Positions 1-8,716 of a stretch of DNA of 64,000 bases are shown here, piece after piece. Origin of the DNA: Campylobacter taeniopygiae (GTDB lineage Bacteria > Campylobacterota > Campylobacteria > Campylobacterales > Campylobacteraceae). The number at the start of each line of letters is the position of its first letter. The first letter of the stretch is position 1. Below the pieces are notes generated by a model. That model did no database searches. It was given only the letters and a program-made list of their open reading frames with translations, and was not told where the DNA came from. Position numbers and translations under genes: made by a program. Location: positions 58,526-122,525 of the forward strand of contig NZ_NXLY01000005.1 of NCBI RefSeq assembly GCF_005406225.1, read 5' to 3'.

Positions 1-735
1 GTCTTTAACATCTTTTAAATATTTTTCTCCAAGCGAGTCAAAAAATCCATCTTTTTTGCTTTTACTTATAAAATCATCCAATTGTTTTTTAAGATCTGTA
101 TCGCCTTTTCTTATAGCTATACCCCAAAATTCTGGACTTTTTTGAAAAGGTGCTAAAATAGCTCTTGTAGTATCTTGATGTTTTTGCCAAGTTCTATAAA
201 TAGTCAGTTGATCATAAAAAAATCCATCTGCTTTGCCTTGTATAACTTCCAAAATCGCCGCACTTTCTTTATCGAAAAGATGTATGGTTGCGTTTTTAAG
301 ATTTTTACTTGCATATAAATGCCCTGTAGATCCACGTTTTAAAGCTAAAATTTCTCCTTTTTTATCTAAATCTTTTATGCTTTTGATCTTTGAGTTAATA
401 GGAGTTAAAATTGCCAAATTAGCCTGTGCATAAGGGATAGTAAAATCCACAACCTTTTTACGTTCATCAGTAATCGTCATAGAAGACATAATAAGATCTA
501 TTTTTCCAGTTTTAAGGGCAGGTATTAAACCATCCCAAGCTATATTTTTAACTACGAGTTTATAACCGTGTTCTTTAGCAAATTGATCTAAAAAATCGAC
601 ACTAATCCCACTTGCTTTTCCGTTTTTATCGCTCATTTCAAAAGGTGGATAACCCAACTCCATACCCACAACCAAATCTTTTGCCATCAAATGTAAGGCA
701 AAAAACATCGTTAAAAAACAAACAATTTTTTTCAT
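1..735 (-). CDS. glnH: Amino-acid ABC transporter periplasmic binding protein, 3' end cut by window edge
   Basis: The reading frame starts at ATG 735-733 behind an AAGGAG ribosome site and stays open to base 1, so 245 codons are seen and the stop lies outside. The protein begins with a Lys-rich n-region and a hydrophobic signal peptide ending near MAKD. A polar amino-acid binding fold follows: GMELGYPPFEM near the mature N-terminus, then AWDGLIPALKTGKIDLIMSSMT, which is the typical family-3 solute-binding signature. It should deliver glutamine or a related amino acid to an inner-membrane permease and ATPase. A glnP-like permease lies about 31 kb away and no ATPase is in the window. Family assignment is firm; the exact ligand is inference. 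Confidence 0.8.
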   Translation of the reverse strand, partial: MKKIVCFLTMFFALHLMAKDLVVGMELGYPPFEMSDKNGKASGISVDFLDQFAKEHGYKLVVKNIAWDGLIPALKTGKIDLIMSSMTITDERKKVVDFTIPYAQANLAILTPINSKIKSIKDLDKKGEILALKRGSTGHLYASKNLKNATIHLFDKESAAILEVIQGKADGFFYDQLTIYRTWQKHQDTTRAILAPFQKSPEFWGIAIRKGDTDLKKQLDDFISKSKKDGFFDSLGEKYLKDVKD

Positions 736-749
736 TATTTCTCCTTAAT

Positions 750-779
750 TAAAATTAAAAATATGTATTAAAATACATA
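750..779 (-). terminator. Probable intrinsic terminator after kdsB
   Basis: On the minus strand the perfect palindrome TATGTATT-tt-AATACATA (762-779) is followed at once by a T-rich run, TTTTTAATTTTAATT. It begins six bases past the kdsB stop, so it probably ends the nadE-lpxK-thrC-kdsB transcript. The next gene (735) starts 15 bases after the T-run, so some read-through into it is likely. Confidence 0.55.
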
Positions 780-784
780 AAATT

Positions 785-1504
785 TTACAAATTTTTATAA
801 AATCTCAAAGCCTTTTCATAATCTTCTTGAGTATCAATCCCCATGCTTTGAGTGCTAATTTCCAGCATTTTGATTTTCTTCCCATTTTCAATCGCTCTTA
901 ACTGCTCTAGTTTTTCAGTTTTTTCAAGCATTGAATTTTTTAAAGCACAAAATTCACGCAAAGCTTTTACACTATAAGCATAAATTCCTAAATGCCCTTT
1001 AAAATTATCTTGATAACCTTCTCTTTCATAAGGAATTTTTGATCTTGAAAAATATAAAGCAAAATTATCTTTATCGCAAACCACTTTAACTAAATTAGGA
1101 TCATCGGCTTGTTTTTTATCTATGCTTTTATAGCAACTTGCCATAAAAGCTTCTTTATCTAAGCAAGAATGTGCAAATTCTTTAAATAAAAGCAAATTTT
1201 TGCTTTCTATAAAAGGTTCGTCCGCTTGTACATTAATGATAATTTCATCATCCTTTAAAGCAAGTTTTTGACAAGCTTCATTGATTCTATCTGTGCCACT
1301 TTCATGCTCTTTACTGGTTAAAACCGCTTTAAAATGATACTTTGTAGCAAGTTCTAAAATTTCTTCATCATCAACCGCTATACAAACCTCATCGACTTCT
1401 TGTACTTGTTTAGCAGTCGCTATAAACATAGGAACGCCACCTATATCACAAAGAATTTTTTTAGGAAAACGCGTTGAGTTTAATCTTGTAGGTATAATAA
1501 TCAT
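785..1504 (-). CDS. kdsB: 3-deoxy-manno-octulosonate cytidylyltransferase (CMP-KDO synthetase)
   Basis: KdsB activates KDO with CTP to give CMP-KDO for the lipooligosaccharide inner core, in the cytoplasm. The N-terminal nucleotide-binding signature IIIPTRLNSTRFPKK is clear, and the later stretches SGTDRI and INVQADEPFI are typical of the family. I place the start at 1504 and not at an upstream in-frame codon (1516): ATG here overlaps the thrC stop as ATGA, and the resulting 239 residues fit the family length. It is the last gene of a translationally coupled run with thrC, lpxK and nadE; lpxK is also a lipid A gene. Nothing odd is seen. Confidence 0.93.
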   Translation of the reverse strand: MIIIPTRLNSTRFPKKILCDIGGVPMFIATAKQVQEVDEVCIAVDDEEILELATKYHFKAVLTSKEHESGTDRINEACQKLALKDDEIIINVQADEPFIESKNLLLFKEFAHSCLDKEAFMASCYKSIDKKQADDPNLVKVVCDKDNFALYFSRSKIPYEREGYQDNFKGHLGIYAYSVKALREFCALKNSMLEKTEKLEQLRAIENGKKIKMLEISTQSMGIDTQEDYEKALRFYKNL

Positions 1505-2910
1505 TTTTTCATCCATTCTAAAATTTCATTTTCAATTTCTTCGCTTTTATACACTCTTTTATCTTGCAAATTTAAATCAAAAAGTTTAGAAATTTCTTCC
1601 TTTACTTCTAGATTAAAATTTTTAGCTAAAAGTTTAAAATCTTCTTTTTCATCTTTACAATCTCTATCAAAAATCGCCTTAATCATACTTGGAGTAAATT
1701 TTGTCCATTCAGCTGTTGAAGTGATAATGCTTGGTTTTGAAGTATCTAGCATTTTAAAGCAAGTTGCGGTGTGTGGATCGATTAAAGTTTTACTTTCTTT
1801 GATAAATCTCATACACTCACTATCTTCACAAAAATCAGCTTCAAAATCTTCTTGCAAACTTTGCAATTCTTTTTGATCAAGAATAAAATAATTTTGATTT
1901 TTAAGCGAATTCATTAGCTCATTGGTTCTTAAATCGCCTAATTTATCAAAAAGCAGTCTTTCTATATTGGAAGAAATAAGAATATCCATAGCTGGAGATA
2001 TAGTTTTTTTAAGAATTTTACCCCGCAAATCATAAATGCCTTTATTGAAAAATTCACTTAAAATATTGTTTGCATTGGATGCGATTTTTATTTTTGCAAT
2101 TTTAGCACCCATTTTTTTTGCATAATAAGCCCCTAAAGCATTTCCAAAATTTCCACTAGGAACGATAATTTCAATCTTTTCTTTAAATTCATTCCATAAT
2201 TTTAAACTCGCATAATAATGATAGATTATTTGAAACAAAATGCGTCCAAAATTGACAGAATTTGCAGCACAAAGCTCGTAATCTTGCATTTTTAATTTTT
2301 CTCTAAATTCTGCTTTTGCTAATAGATTTTTTAAAATACGTTGTGTATCATCAAAATTGCCTTCAATAGCTAAAACTTTTAAATTATTTTTATCCAAAGC
2401 TCTCATTTGAAGTTCTTGTAAAGAACTTGTTCCGCCATTTGGATACATACAAACAACTTTAATATTTTCTAAATTTTCAAAGCTTTTAAGCGTAGCTGGG
2501 CCTGTATCTCCACTTGTGGCACACATGATTAGAATTTTTTTATCTTTTGAAAATTCATTTAAAAGCACTCCAAAAGGTTGCAAAGCCATATCTTTAAAAG
2601 CTCTTGTAGGTCCATGCCAAAGCTCGTTAATATAAACCCTATCTTTGATTTTATTTAAATTGATTGCAAAACCATGATCAAATTTTTCATAGCTTTTCAG
2701 GGCTTTTTTAAATAATTCTTCATAGCCAAATTCAAAGCTTTCTATCAATTTGAAAGCAAAATCATTATAAGAAAGTTCGCTGTATTTTTCCCCATCAAAA
2801 TAAGGTAAATTTAAAGGTGAGTAAAGCCCACCTTGTGGCGCATTTGGATTAATCAATGCTTCTTTAAAATCTGCTTTATTGTTAATATTTCTACTTTCAA
2901 CTAAAATCAA
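1501..2910 (-). CDS. thrC: Threonine synthase
   Basis: ThrC converts O-phosphohomoserine to threonine with pyridoxal phosphate. The PLP lysine lies in the GPTRAFKDMALQ motif near residue 107, and ATSGDTGPATLKSF and VPSGNFGNALGAYYAKKMG are the phosphate-binding and substrate loops. At 469 residues it fits the long ThrC class seen in epsilonproteobacteria. The start codon is a TTG that overlaps the lpxK stop as TTGA, so its translation is probably coupled to lpxK. An amino-acid gene inside a lipid A operon is a common epsilonproteobacterial arrangement and probably reflects transcriptional convenience. Confidence 0.92.
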   Translation of the reverse strand: MILVESRNINNKADFKEALINPNAPQGGLYSPLNLPYFDGEKYSELSYNDFAFKLIESFEFGYEELFKKALKSYEKFDHGFAINLNKIKDRVYINELWHGPTRAFKDMALQPFGVLLNEFSKDKKILIMCATSGDTGPATLKSFENLENIKVVCMYPNGGTSSLQELQMRALDKNNLKVLAIEGNFDDTQRILKNLLAKAEFREKLKMQDYELCAANSVNFGRILFQIIYHYYASLKLWNEFKEKIEIIVPSGNFGNALGAYYAKKMGAKIAKIKIASNANNILSEFFNKGIYDLRGKILKKTISPAMDILISSNIERLLFDKLGDLRTNELMNSLKNQNYFILDQKELQSLQEDFEADFCEDSECMRFIKESKTLIDPHTATCFKMLDTSKPSIITSTAEWTKFTPSMIKAIFDRDCKDEKEDFKLLAKNFNLEVKEEISKLFDLNLQDKRVYKSEEIENEILEWMKK

Positions 2911-3830
2911 TCAAAACTCCTTACATATTGATGCAATTTCTCTTTAAAATTTTCTTTTAATTCTATATTTAATTCTATAATTTGACACTTAAAACCAAAA
3001 TCTTTCACTTTAACATAATCCTTAAAAGTAAGCATTAGAGTATCACAATTATGCTTTTTAAGTAATTTTTCAAGCTCATCTTTTTTGAATTCATAATGAT
3101 CTTTAAAAAAATAACAAGCCCTAGCCTTTATAAAATGCTCATAAAGTCTAAAAGGTTTCGCAATAGCCGTAACCAATATAGCCTTAGGATTCTCTTTGGT
3201 ATAAGAATAACGGATAAAATCCCTATTTTCAAGTGCTATAAAATCAGCTTTTTTGCTATAAAATTTTGGCAAACGATACGCCCCGCTAGGTAAAGTAAAA
3301 TTAAAATAAGGCTTTACTTCGCTCTCTAATAAAATATCGAATTTTTGAATATAAAATTTAGAAAAAGCATCATCTAATAAAACTATCTTAGCGCCCAAAT
3401 CAAAAGCTTTTTTGATTCCTTCTGCCCTATTTTCACTGACAATTACGCCTGAAATTTTATCCTCAAAGGCATATTCCATCGCTTCATCGCCGCTTTGTGT
3501 AACATCGGATAAAATTTCATGATTGTGCTTAATAACAAGCAAACCTTTACTTTTTCTTTTATAGCCTCTAAGTACGATAAAAACACCTTCAAATTCCCTT
3601 GCTATTGCCTTACAAAGGGGTGTTTTTCCATTGCCTCCAAAACTTAAATTTCCAACACTGATCACAGGCTTTTTAAAATCTATTTTTTTAAAAAACCAAG
3701 TATTTATGATGGCTAATAATGTATAAATAAAACTCAAAGGTAACAACGCATACGCTAAACATTTTTGAAAAAAACTAGGTTTGAAAAAATAATGATCTAG
3801 CCAAAGTTGATATTTTTTATCTTCACTCAC
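2907..3830 (-). CDS. lpxK: Tetraacyldisaccharide 4'-kinase
   Basis: LpxK phosphorylates the 4' position of the lipid A disaccharide at the inner membrane. The P-loop NLSFGGNGKTPL sits near residues 61-72, preceded by a hydrophobic N-terminal segment (about residues 20-48) that should anchor the enzyme. LDDAFSKFYIQKFDILL corresponds to the Walker-B-like region, usually DDGFQ, here with DDAFS. 307 residues is normal for the family. The start overlaps the nadE stop by four bases and the stop overlaps the thrC start, so it sits in the middle of a coupled run. Confidence 0.9.
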   Translation of the reverse strand: MSEDKKYQLWLDHYFFKPSFFQKCLAYALLPLSFIYTLLAIINTWFFKKIDFKKPVISVGNLSFGGNGKTPLCKAIAREFEGVFIVLRGYKRKSKGLLVIKHNHEILSDVTQSGDEAMEYAFEDKISGVIVSENRAEGIKKAFDLGAKIVLLDDAFSKFYIQKFDILLESEVKPYFNFTLPSGAYRLPKFYSKKADFIALENRDFIRYSYTKENPKAILVTAIAKPFRLYEHFIKARACYFFKDHYEFKKDELEKLLKKHNCDTLMLTFKDYVKVKDFGFKCQIIELNIELKENFKEKLHQYVRSFD

Positions 3831-4579
3831 TTAAATTCCATTAAATTTGCGATTTTAGGCATAGATCTTTTAAAGGCATTGTTTTTAATACGCGTCTTTA
3901 GCATTTTGAGTAAATTTTCATCTAATTTATCTATAGTTTGTTTATCATCATTTTCTATAGCTTTTAAACCTAAATCTATTTGTTCATAGGTAAAACCTAA
4001 TTCCTTTTCATCGCTTTGATTTTCCCAAAGATCTGCACTCGGGCTTTTTTTAATAAAGTTTTCATGCAAATTTAAAAATTTAGCCATTTCATACACTTGC
4101 GTTTTATAAAGATCACCTATAGGATTAAAAGCACAAGCTAGATCCCCATAAATTGTTCCATAGCCCAAAAGTAACTCGCTTTTATTGGAAGTGCCAATTA
4201 CAAGGGCATTTTTAAGTGCAGAATAATCATAAAGCAAACTCATTCTAATACGCGCTGCATAATTTCCTATGCGAATTTTATCTATATCTTGACTTTGCTT
4301 AATAAAGGCATTAAGAATCGTTTCAATAGGAATGATTTTATGTTCTATATTTAAATCATGACAAAGCATCAAAGCATCATTTAAATGATCTTTATTAGAA
4401 TACTGAGTGGGCATTAAAAGTGCAAAAACATTTTTATCTAAAGCTTTTTTGCAAAGCGTAGCGACTAAAGCAGAATCAATCCCTCCGCTAAGCCCTAAAA
4501 TAACATTATCTTTGCCACTTTTTAAAAGCTCTTCTTTTATAAAAACACACAAATTTTCTAAAATTTGTTCGCAATTCAT
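3827..4579 (-). CDS. nadE: NH3-dependent NAD synthetase
   Basis: NadE amidates nicotinic acid adenine dinucleotide to NAD. The PP-loop ATP pyrophosphatase motif GLSGGIDSALVATL is at about residues 29-42, and GTSNKSELLLGYGTIYGDLACAFNPIGDLYKTQVY is the conserved substrate and ATP region. There is no N-terminal glutaminase domain, so it should use ammonia directly. It is the first gene of the nadE-lpxK-thrC-kdsB run and its 5' side faces the divergent promoter region before the metallo-hydrolase gene. Confidence 0.93.
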   Translation of the reverse strand: MNCEQILENLCVFIKEELLKSGKDNVILGLSGGIDSALVATLCKKALDKNVFALLMPTQYSNKDHLNDALMLCHDLNIEHKIIPIETILNAFIKQSQDIDKIRIGNYAARIRMSLLYDYSALKNALVIGTSNKSELLLGYGTIYGDLACAFNPIGDLYKTQVYEMAKFLNLHENFIKKSPSADLWENQSDEKELGFTYEQIDLGLKAIENDDKQTIDKLDENLLKMLKTRIKNNAFKRSMPKIANLMEFK

Positions 4580-4605
4580 AACTTACCTTTACAATAATTC
4601 GCTAA

Positions 4606-4611
4606 TATAAT
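4606..4611 (+). promoter_or_regulatory. -10 box, divergent promoter region between nadE and the hydrolase
   Basis: TATAAT stands 33 bases upstream of the hydrolase ATG in a very AT-rich 64-bp gap. The surrounding TATAATTATA is self-complementary, so the same bases also give a TATAAT on the minus strand for nadE. No convincing -35 is seen, as is usual for Campylobacter vegetative promoters. Confidence 0.5.
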
Positions 4612-4643
4612 TATATATAAAAATTCAAAAAAAAGGCTAAAAA

Positions 4644-5240
4644 ATGCAAATTACTCAACAAGCTTGTGGTCCTTATATGACCAATTGTTATATTCTATCA
4701 ACACAAAAAGGCGAGATCATCATAGATCCAGGTTTTGAAGCTTTAAAATTCATCAAAGAGCATGTTAAAAATCCTTTGGCTATTTTAAACACTCACGGGC
4801 ATTGTGATCATGTTTGGGATAATGCAAAAGTCAAAAGAGAATACAACATCCCTATTTACATACACAAAAATGATGAATTTATGTTAGATGATCCTATGGA
4901 TAGAGGATTTGAACCAAGTAAAGCGGATTTTTTAGTCGAGGATGAAAATATTCTTAATATTTGTGGAACTGATTTTAAATTCCATTTTTTACCTGGACAT
5001 ACACCAGGATGTACCATGATAGAAGTTGTAGGACAAAATTTAATGTTTAGCGGAGACTTTTTATTTTATAGAAGTATAGGAAGATGGGATTTTCCTTTTT
5101 CTGATCCAAAACTTATGAAAGAAAGTTTGCAAAGAGTATTGGCTTATGAAAATGATTATAGACTTTTACCTGGACATGGAAAAGAAACAATGCTAAAGAA
5201 TGAACAAGTACATATTCCTTCTTGGTTAAGATATTTCTAG
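4644..5240 (+). CDS. Metallo-beta-lactamase-fold hydrolase (glyoxalase II-like)
   Basis: A cytoplasmic 198-residue protein of the metallo-beta-lactamase superfamily. The metal-binding motif THGHCDHVWD (HxHxDH form) is near residues 50-59, LPGHTPGCTMIEV gives the next metal histidine, SGDF the bridging aspartate, and LLPGHGKE the C-terminal histidine. Such short forms are often annotated as glyoxalase II-like or persulfide dioxygenase-like; the substrate cannot be told from sequence. It has its own TATAAT promoter and a small membrane-protein gene follows 9 bases later, probably cotranscribed. Confidence 0.8.
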   Translation: MQITQQACGPYMTNCYILSTQKGEIIIDPGFEALKFIKEHVKNPLAILNTHGHCDHVWDNAKVKREYNIPIYIHKNDEFMLDDPMDRGFEPSKADFLVEDENILNICGTDFKFHFLPGHTPGCTMIEVVGQNLMFSGDFLFYRSIGRWDFPFSDPKLMKESLQRVLAYENDYRLLPGHGKETMLKNEQVHIPSWLRYF

Positions 5241-5249
5241 GAATAAATT

Positions 5250-5558
5250 TTGGATAACTTAGATCTGTTTTTAGTTTATTTTTTTATATTTTTAAACATT
5301 TTTGCCCTACTGGGTTTGTTTTTTGGAAAAGGCAAAAAAAATCAATTCAATGAAAAAAAATTTTCTAGAATTTGTCCTTGTAGAAAAATGGCTGAAAATG
5401 GCTCTTTAAGCACAATTTGTATTTATTGTGCCGTAGGTGGGCTTTTTTATAGCGTTCTTTCTATAGGGTTTATAGGATTTGGAAATTGGGCGTTAGATCT
5501 TATCTTAGCCCTTTCTATTTCGATGGCATTTTTAGGCTGGAAATTAAAAATCGATTAA
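5250..5558 (+). CDS. Small hydrophobic membrane protein with a Cys-rich loop
   Basis: 102 residues, TTG start nine bases after the hydrolase stop. Two hydrophobic segments are visible before the loop and one or two after it (about 5-24 and 60-98). Between them is a cytoplasmic or periplasmic patch RICPCRKMA...TICIYCA with four cysteines in CxC and CxxC spacing, which could bind a metal. I do not recognise a function. Its 3' end overlaps the end of the convergent sensor kinase gene by 15 bases, marking the left edge of the ttr-like block. Confidence 0.65.
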   Translation: MDNLDLFLVYFFIFLNIFALLGLFFGKGKKNQFNEKKFSRICPCRKMAENGSLSTICIYCAVGGLFYSVLSIGFIGFGNWALDLILALSISMAFLGWKLKID

Positions 5559-7121
5559 GCATATGCTAAATTTTGCTCCGTCGTTTTCATTACTTGCTAA
5601 TAAACTGCCTTTGAAATTTTTCTCAATAATCACCTTACTCATATACAAACCTATACCTGTTCCTATATTGGCATGTTTGCTGCTGATATAGGGTTCAAAA
5701 ATTTTTTCTATAGGTGATATAGTAATACCTTGCGCATTATCACAAATTTCAATGATGATATTTCGTCCTTTTTTAAAAGCTACTATTTTTATATAAGGAT
5801 TTTCTATCTTTCTTTCTATAAAAATATCTTTGGCATTGCAAAGTATATTTAAGACTGCTTGGCAAAATTGAGTTTCAAAACCATAAAATTGGATCTTTTT
5901 TTCAAAATTTTCTTCTATTTTTATAAAATTAAAAGAACTTTCTAGCAACTTTAAAGTTTTACTCAAAGCTTGATCTATGTAAAAATAATTTTTAGAAACA
6001 TTGGGCTTGAAAAAATTTCTAAAATCATCTATAGTTTTTGACATGTAAGAGATCAAATCCTCAGCATTTTTTTCAAGTCTTTTAAAATTTTGATAATCTA
6101 TTTTTTCAAATTCTAACATAAGGCTTATGTGTGTTAAAATGGTATTTAGTTCGGTTAGAGGTTGTCTCCATTGATGCGCGATATTTCCTATCATTTCGCC
6201 CATACTAGCCAAACGACCTTGATGCATTAAAATTCTTTCTTGTTCTCTTCTTTTTTGAAGTTCTAGCTGAATTTTTTGCTCTAAATTTGCATTTAAATTT
6301 TTTAAAGAATTTTCACTAAGCTCAAGCCTTTTAATAAGCACTTTAAAACCATAATGTAAAATAATAAAAACAACACAAAATAAAACTAAAGATAATAATA
6401 AAGCCTCATAGAAAGATTTTGTAATAATCTTTTCTTGTTTTGTGATGTCTTGATAAAAAACCATTTTTGCTTCATCGGTTAAATTGAAAGAATGTATGAT
6501 AAAAAATTTTCCATCCTTTTTGATCGTATCTTTATTTTTATAATTTTTATCAAAAATAATCCTGCCTTTTAATTTCGAAAAAGCTTCTATCTCCTTTAAA
6601 AAATATTCAGCTCCAAAACAAAATTCAATCCAAGCTAATAATTTACCATTTTCATAAAAAGGGGTTAAGATATGGTAGGTTAATCTGTTTTTATCAAGAA
6701 AAAAATATTCGCTTTGGTTTAAATTTAAAGACAGGCTTTCTTCGCCTAAATAGGTTAAAAGTTTTCCTTGATGATCAAAAAATTTCATACTGATTAAATA
6801 AGGATTTTCTTCTTTTAAAACTTGAAATCTTACTAGGGTTAATTTGTTGATTTTTTCTATATCTTGTTTTTTGATATAGATTTTTATATTATCAGATTCA
6901 ACATTTGCCTTTGCCCTACTCATGTAAAATTCTTTAGTACGTTTTAGGGTTGTATTATAAATATTTTCAATTTCATTTCTAAAATCTTCTTTGGAAAGAT
7001 TGATTAAATTTCTAATATCAAATTGCCTTAAAAGGCTAAAAACTAAACAAGTTAAAATAAATAAAGCTATAACCAAAATCATCGTTTTGGTTTTGGTTGA
7101 AAAATTTAAAGACAAACACAT
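5544..7121 (-). CDS. Membrane sensor histidine kinase of the ttr-like locus
   Basis: 525 residues. Transmembrane helix 1 spans about 13-32, a periplasmic sensor domain about 33-235 (Cache-like by layout, inference), helix 2 about 238-260, then a coiled linker and the kinase core. The phosphoacceptor is His316 in NIAHQWRQPL; the N box is LNILCNAKDIF, and the ATP lid has DNAQGI and GTGIGLYMSK. The start lies inside the regulator gene (16-base overlap), so the pair is cotranscribed. It differs from Salmonella TtrS, which as I recall carries a periplasmic-binding-protein-like input. It probably senses the oxyanion or its redox product; the ligand is unknown. Confidence 0.85.
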   Translation of the reverse strand: MCLSLNFSTKTKTMILVIALFILTCLVFSLLRQFDIRNLINLSKEDFRNEIENIYNTTLKRTKEFYMSRAKANVESDNIKIYIKKQDIEKINKLTLVRFQVLKEENPYLISMKFFDHQGKLLTYLGEESLSLNLNQSEYFFLDKNRLTYHILTPFYENGKLLAWIEFCFGAEYFLKEIEAFSKLKGRIIFDKNYKNKDTIKKDGKFFIIHSFNLTDEAKMVFYQDITKQEKIITKSFYEALLLSLVLFCVVFIILHYGFKVLIKRLELSENSLKNLNANLEQKIQLELQKRREQERILMHQGRLASMGEMIGNIAHQWRQPLTELNTILTHISLMLEFEKIDYQNFKRLEKNAEDLISYMSKTIDDFRNFFKPNVSKNYFYIDQALSKTLKLLESSFNFIKIEENFEKKIQFYGFETQFCQAVLNILCNAKDIFIERKIENPYIKIVAFKKGRNIIIEICDNAQGITISPIEKIFEPYISSKHANIGTGIGLYMSKVIIEKNFKGSLLASNENDGAKFSICLIDF

Positions 7122-7798
7122 TGATAACCAAAACCAAAAACATTTTCTATGATTTTATAAGGAATTTTCTTGCGTAATTGTTTAACAATCGCCTTTAAGG
7201 CTTCTTTGTGATCATTGACATCATTGTAAAGCTTGATTTCGAGTTCGTCAAAACTTACCGCCCTGTTTTTATTTCTTAAAAGATATTCAAACACTTGTTT
7301 TTCTTTTTTTGTTAAAGTAAAGACATTTTGATGGTGAAAAATCTTTGATGTATTGGGCTCATAAAAAACATCTTCTTGTAATTTTATTCTATAATTATCT
7401 GTATATTCATACATCCACTGGGCTATATGCTTAAGCGTATTAATAAATTCGTCCCGACTAAAAGGCTTGATTAAAAATTTACAAATATGAAGTTCTATTG
7501 CCTTTAAAAAATATTCTTGCTCACTATAAGCACTTACAATTACAATAGGAATTTTCTTGTGTAAATCTTTTATTTTTTTAAGCACTTCAAGACCATCAAA
7601 TTTAGGTATGCAAATATCCATAAAAATAACATCAGGATTTTTTTCAAAAAATAAATTTAATGCCTCTTCTCCATCTTTTGCTTCATAAACTTCTTTAAAG
7701 AAAAAGGATAAATTAGCACTCAATGATTTTCTAACGCCTTCTTCATCCTCGACATTTAAAACAGTTAAATTGCTAAATAAATTCAAAATTTCTTGCAT
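7106..7798 (-). CDS. OmpR-family response regulator of the ttr-like locus
   Basis: 230 residues: receiver domain (about 10-120) with acidic pocket at Glu17/Asp18, phosphoacceptor Asp61 in DVIFMDICIP, and conserved Lys111 in LIKPF. A winged-helix output domain follows (about 145-228), with LTKKEKQVFEYLLRN and the recognition region ALKAIVKQLRKKIP. It is transcribed with the sensor kinase and divergently from ttrB across a 152-bp gap that holds an 11-bp direct repeat, the expected type of site for an OmpR-family dimer. The Salmonella tetrathionate regulator TtrR is of a different (LuxR/FixJ-type) class, so this is a non-orthologous pairing. Confidence 0.88.
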   Translation of the reverse strand: MQEILNLFSNLTVLNVEDEEGVRKSLSANLSFFFKEVYEAKDGEEALNLFFEKNPDVIFMDICIPKFDGLEVLKKIKDLHKKIPIVIVSAYSEQEYFLKAIELHICKFLIKPFSRDEFINTLKHIAQWMYEYTDNYRIKLQEDVFYEPNTSKIFHHQNVFTLTKKEKQVFEYLLRNKNRAVSFDELEIKLYNDVNDHKEALKAIVKQLRKKIPYKIIENVFGFGYQCVCL

Positions 7799-7889
7799 GC
7801 GTTATTATAAATTATTTTATTTTAAATTTTTCATTAATTTTATAAATATTTAAAAAATATAAATAAATTAATAATACATTTAAAAAATA

Positions 7890-7920
7890 TCCCTATTTTT
7901 TCCCTATTTTTTTCTAAAAT
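7890..7920 (+). promoter_or_regulatory. Direct-repeat regulator site and promoter of ttrBCA
   Basis: Two adjoining exact 11-base copies of TCCCTATTTTT (7890-7900 and 7901-7911) lie just upstream of a TAAAAT -10 box (7915-7920), 31 bases before the ttrB ATG. The 11-base period puts both copies on the same DNA face over the -35 region, as expected for activation by an OmpR-family regulator. The rest of the 152-bp divergent gap is AT-rich without other clear signals. Confidence 0.6.
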
Positions 7921-7950
7921 AATCCCATTTAAAATCATTAAGGAAAATTT

Positions 7951-8715
7951 ATGAACAAAAGACGTTTTTTTCTTAAGCAAGGTGCTGCTAGTATAGCCTT
8001 ACTTTCTAGTGGCAAGGCTTTTAGCTTAAAAAATCCTAGCAGAAATGCCAAAAATCCAGAAGCTTTAGGTCAAAAAGATAAAAAATTTGCAATGCTAATT
8101 GATCTTAGAAAATGTGTGGGGTGCCATGCTTGTACTGCAAGTTGCAAGGTTGAAAATCAAGTTCCTAAAGATCAATTTAGAACCAATGTTGCTGAATTTG
8201 AAATAGGAACTTTTCCTAATGTTAGAAAGGCTTTTTTACCACAACTTTGTAATCATTGTGAAAATCCACCTTGCGTAAGCGTTTGTCCAACGGGTGCAAC
8301 ATTTAAAAGATTAGATGGTATTGTTGTTGTAGATAATCAAACATGCTGGGGATGCGGATACTGTGTTAATGCTTGTCCCTATGATAAAAGATTTATCAAT
8401 TCTCAAACTAAGGTGGTAGATAAATGTACTTTTTGCGCACATAGGCTTGATGCGGGGTTACTTCCAGCTTGCGTTGAAACTTGCGTTGGAGGTGCAAGAA
8501 TCATAGGAAATTTAAACGATAAAAATTCTTTAATCTATCAACTTTTAAGCCAATTTCCAAATTTTGTTTTAAAACAAAAAAGCGGAACCAAACCTCAAGT
8601 TTTTTACATAGGTTTAAATGGAGAATTATCAGACAATGTTATTTCGATGGATGATTTAGACGATGCATTAAAATCAAAAAATGAAAAATTATTATGGCAA
8701 AGCGAAGGAGTTTGA
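7951..8715 (+). CDS. ttrB: Tetrathionate reductase-like iron-sulfur subunit
   Basis: 254 residues with a twin-arginine signal (NKRRFFLKQGAAS), so exported folded with its partner. Four cysteine clusters bind four 4Fe-4S centres: C55/58/61/65, C100/103/108/112, C132/135/138/142 and C159/162/174/178. This is the DmsB/PsrB/TtrB electron-transfer subunit that passes electrons from the membrane subunit to the catalytic subunit. Size and gene order B-C-A match the Salmonella ttr operon, which is why I prefer TtrB to DmsB, whose operon runs A-B-C. ATG follows AAGGAAA. Its stop is one base before the ttrC start. Confidence 0.82.
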   Translation: MNKRRFFLKQGAASIALLSSGKAFSLKNPSRNAKNPEALGQKDKKFAMLIDLRKCVGCHACTASCKVENQVPKDQFRTNVAEFEIGTFPNVRKAFLPQLCNHCENPPCVSVCPTGATFKRLDGIVVVDNQTCWGCGYCVNACPYDKRFINSQTKVVDKCTFCAHRLDAGLLPACVETCVGGARIIGNLNDKNSLIYQLLSQFPNFVLKQKSGTKPQVFYIGLNGELSDNVISMDDLDDALKSKNEKLLWQSEGV

Positions 8716-8716
8716 T

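Noticed and set aside
8681..8716. Longer start for the NrfD-type subunit inside ttrB
   Set aside because: The extra 12 residues (KNYYGKAKEFD) are the other frame of the ttrB end; GGAG is spaced for ATG 8717.
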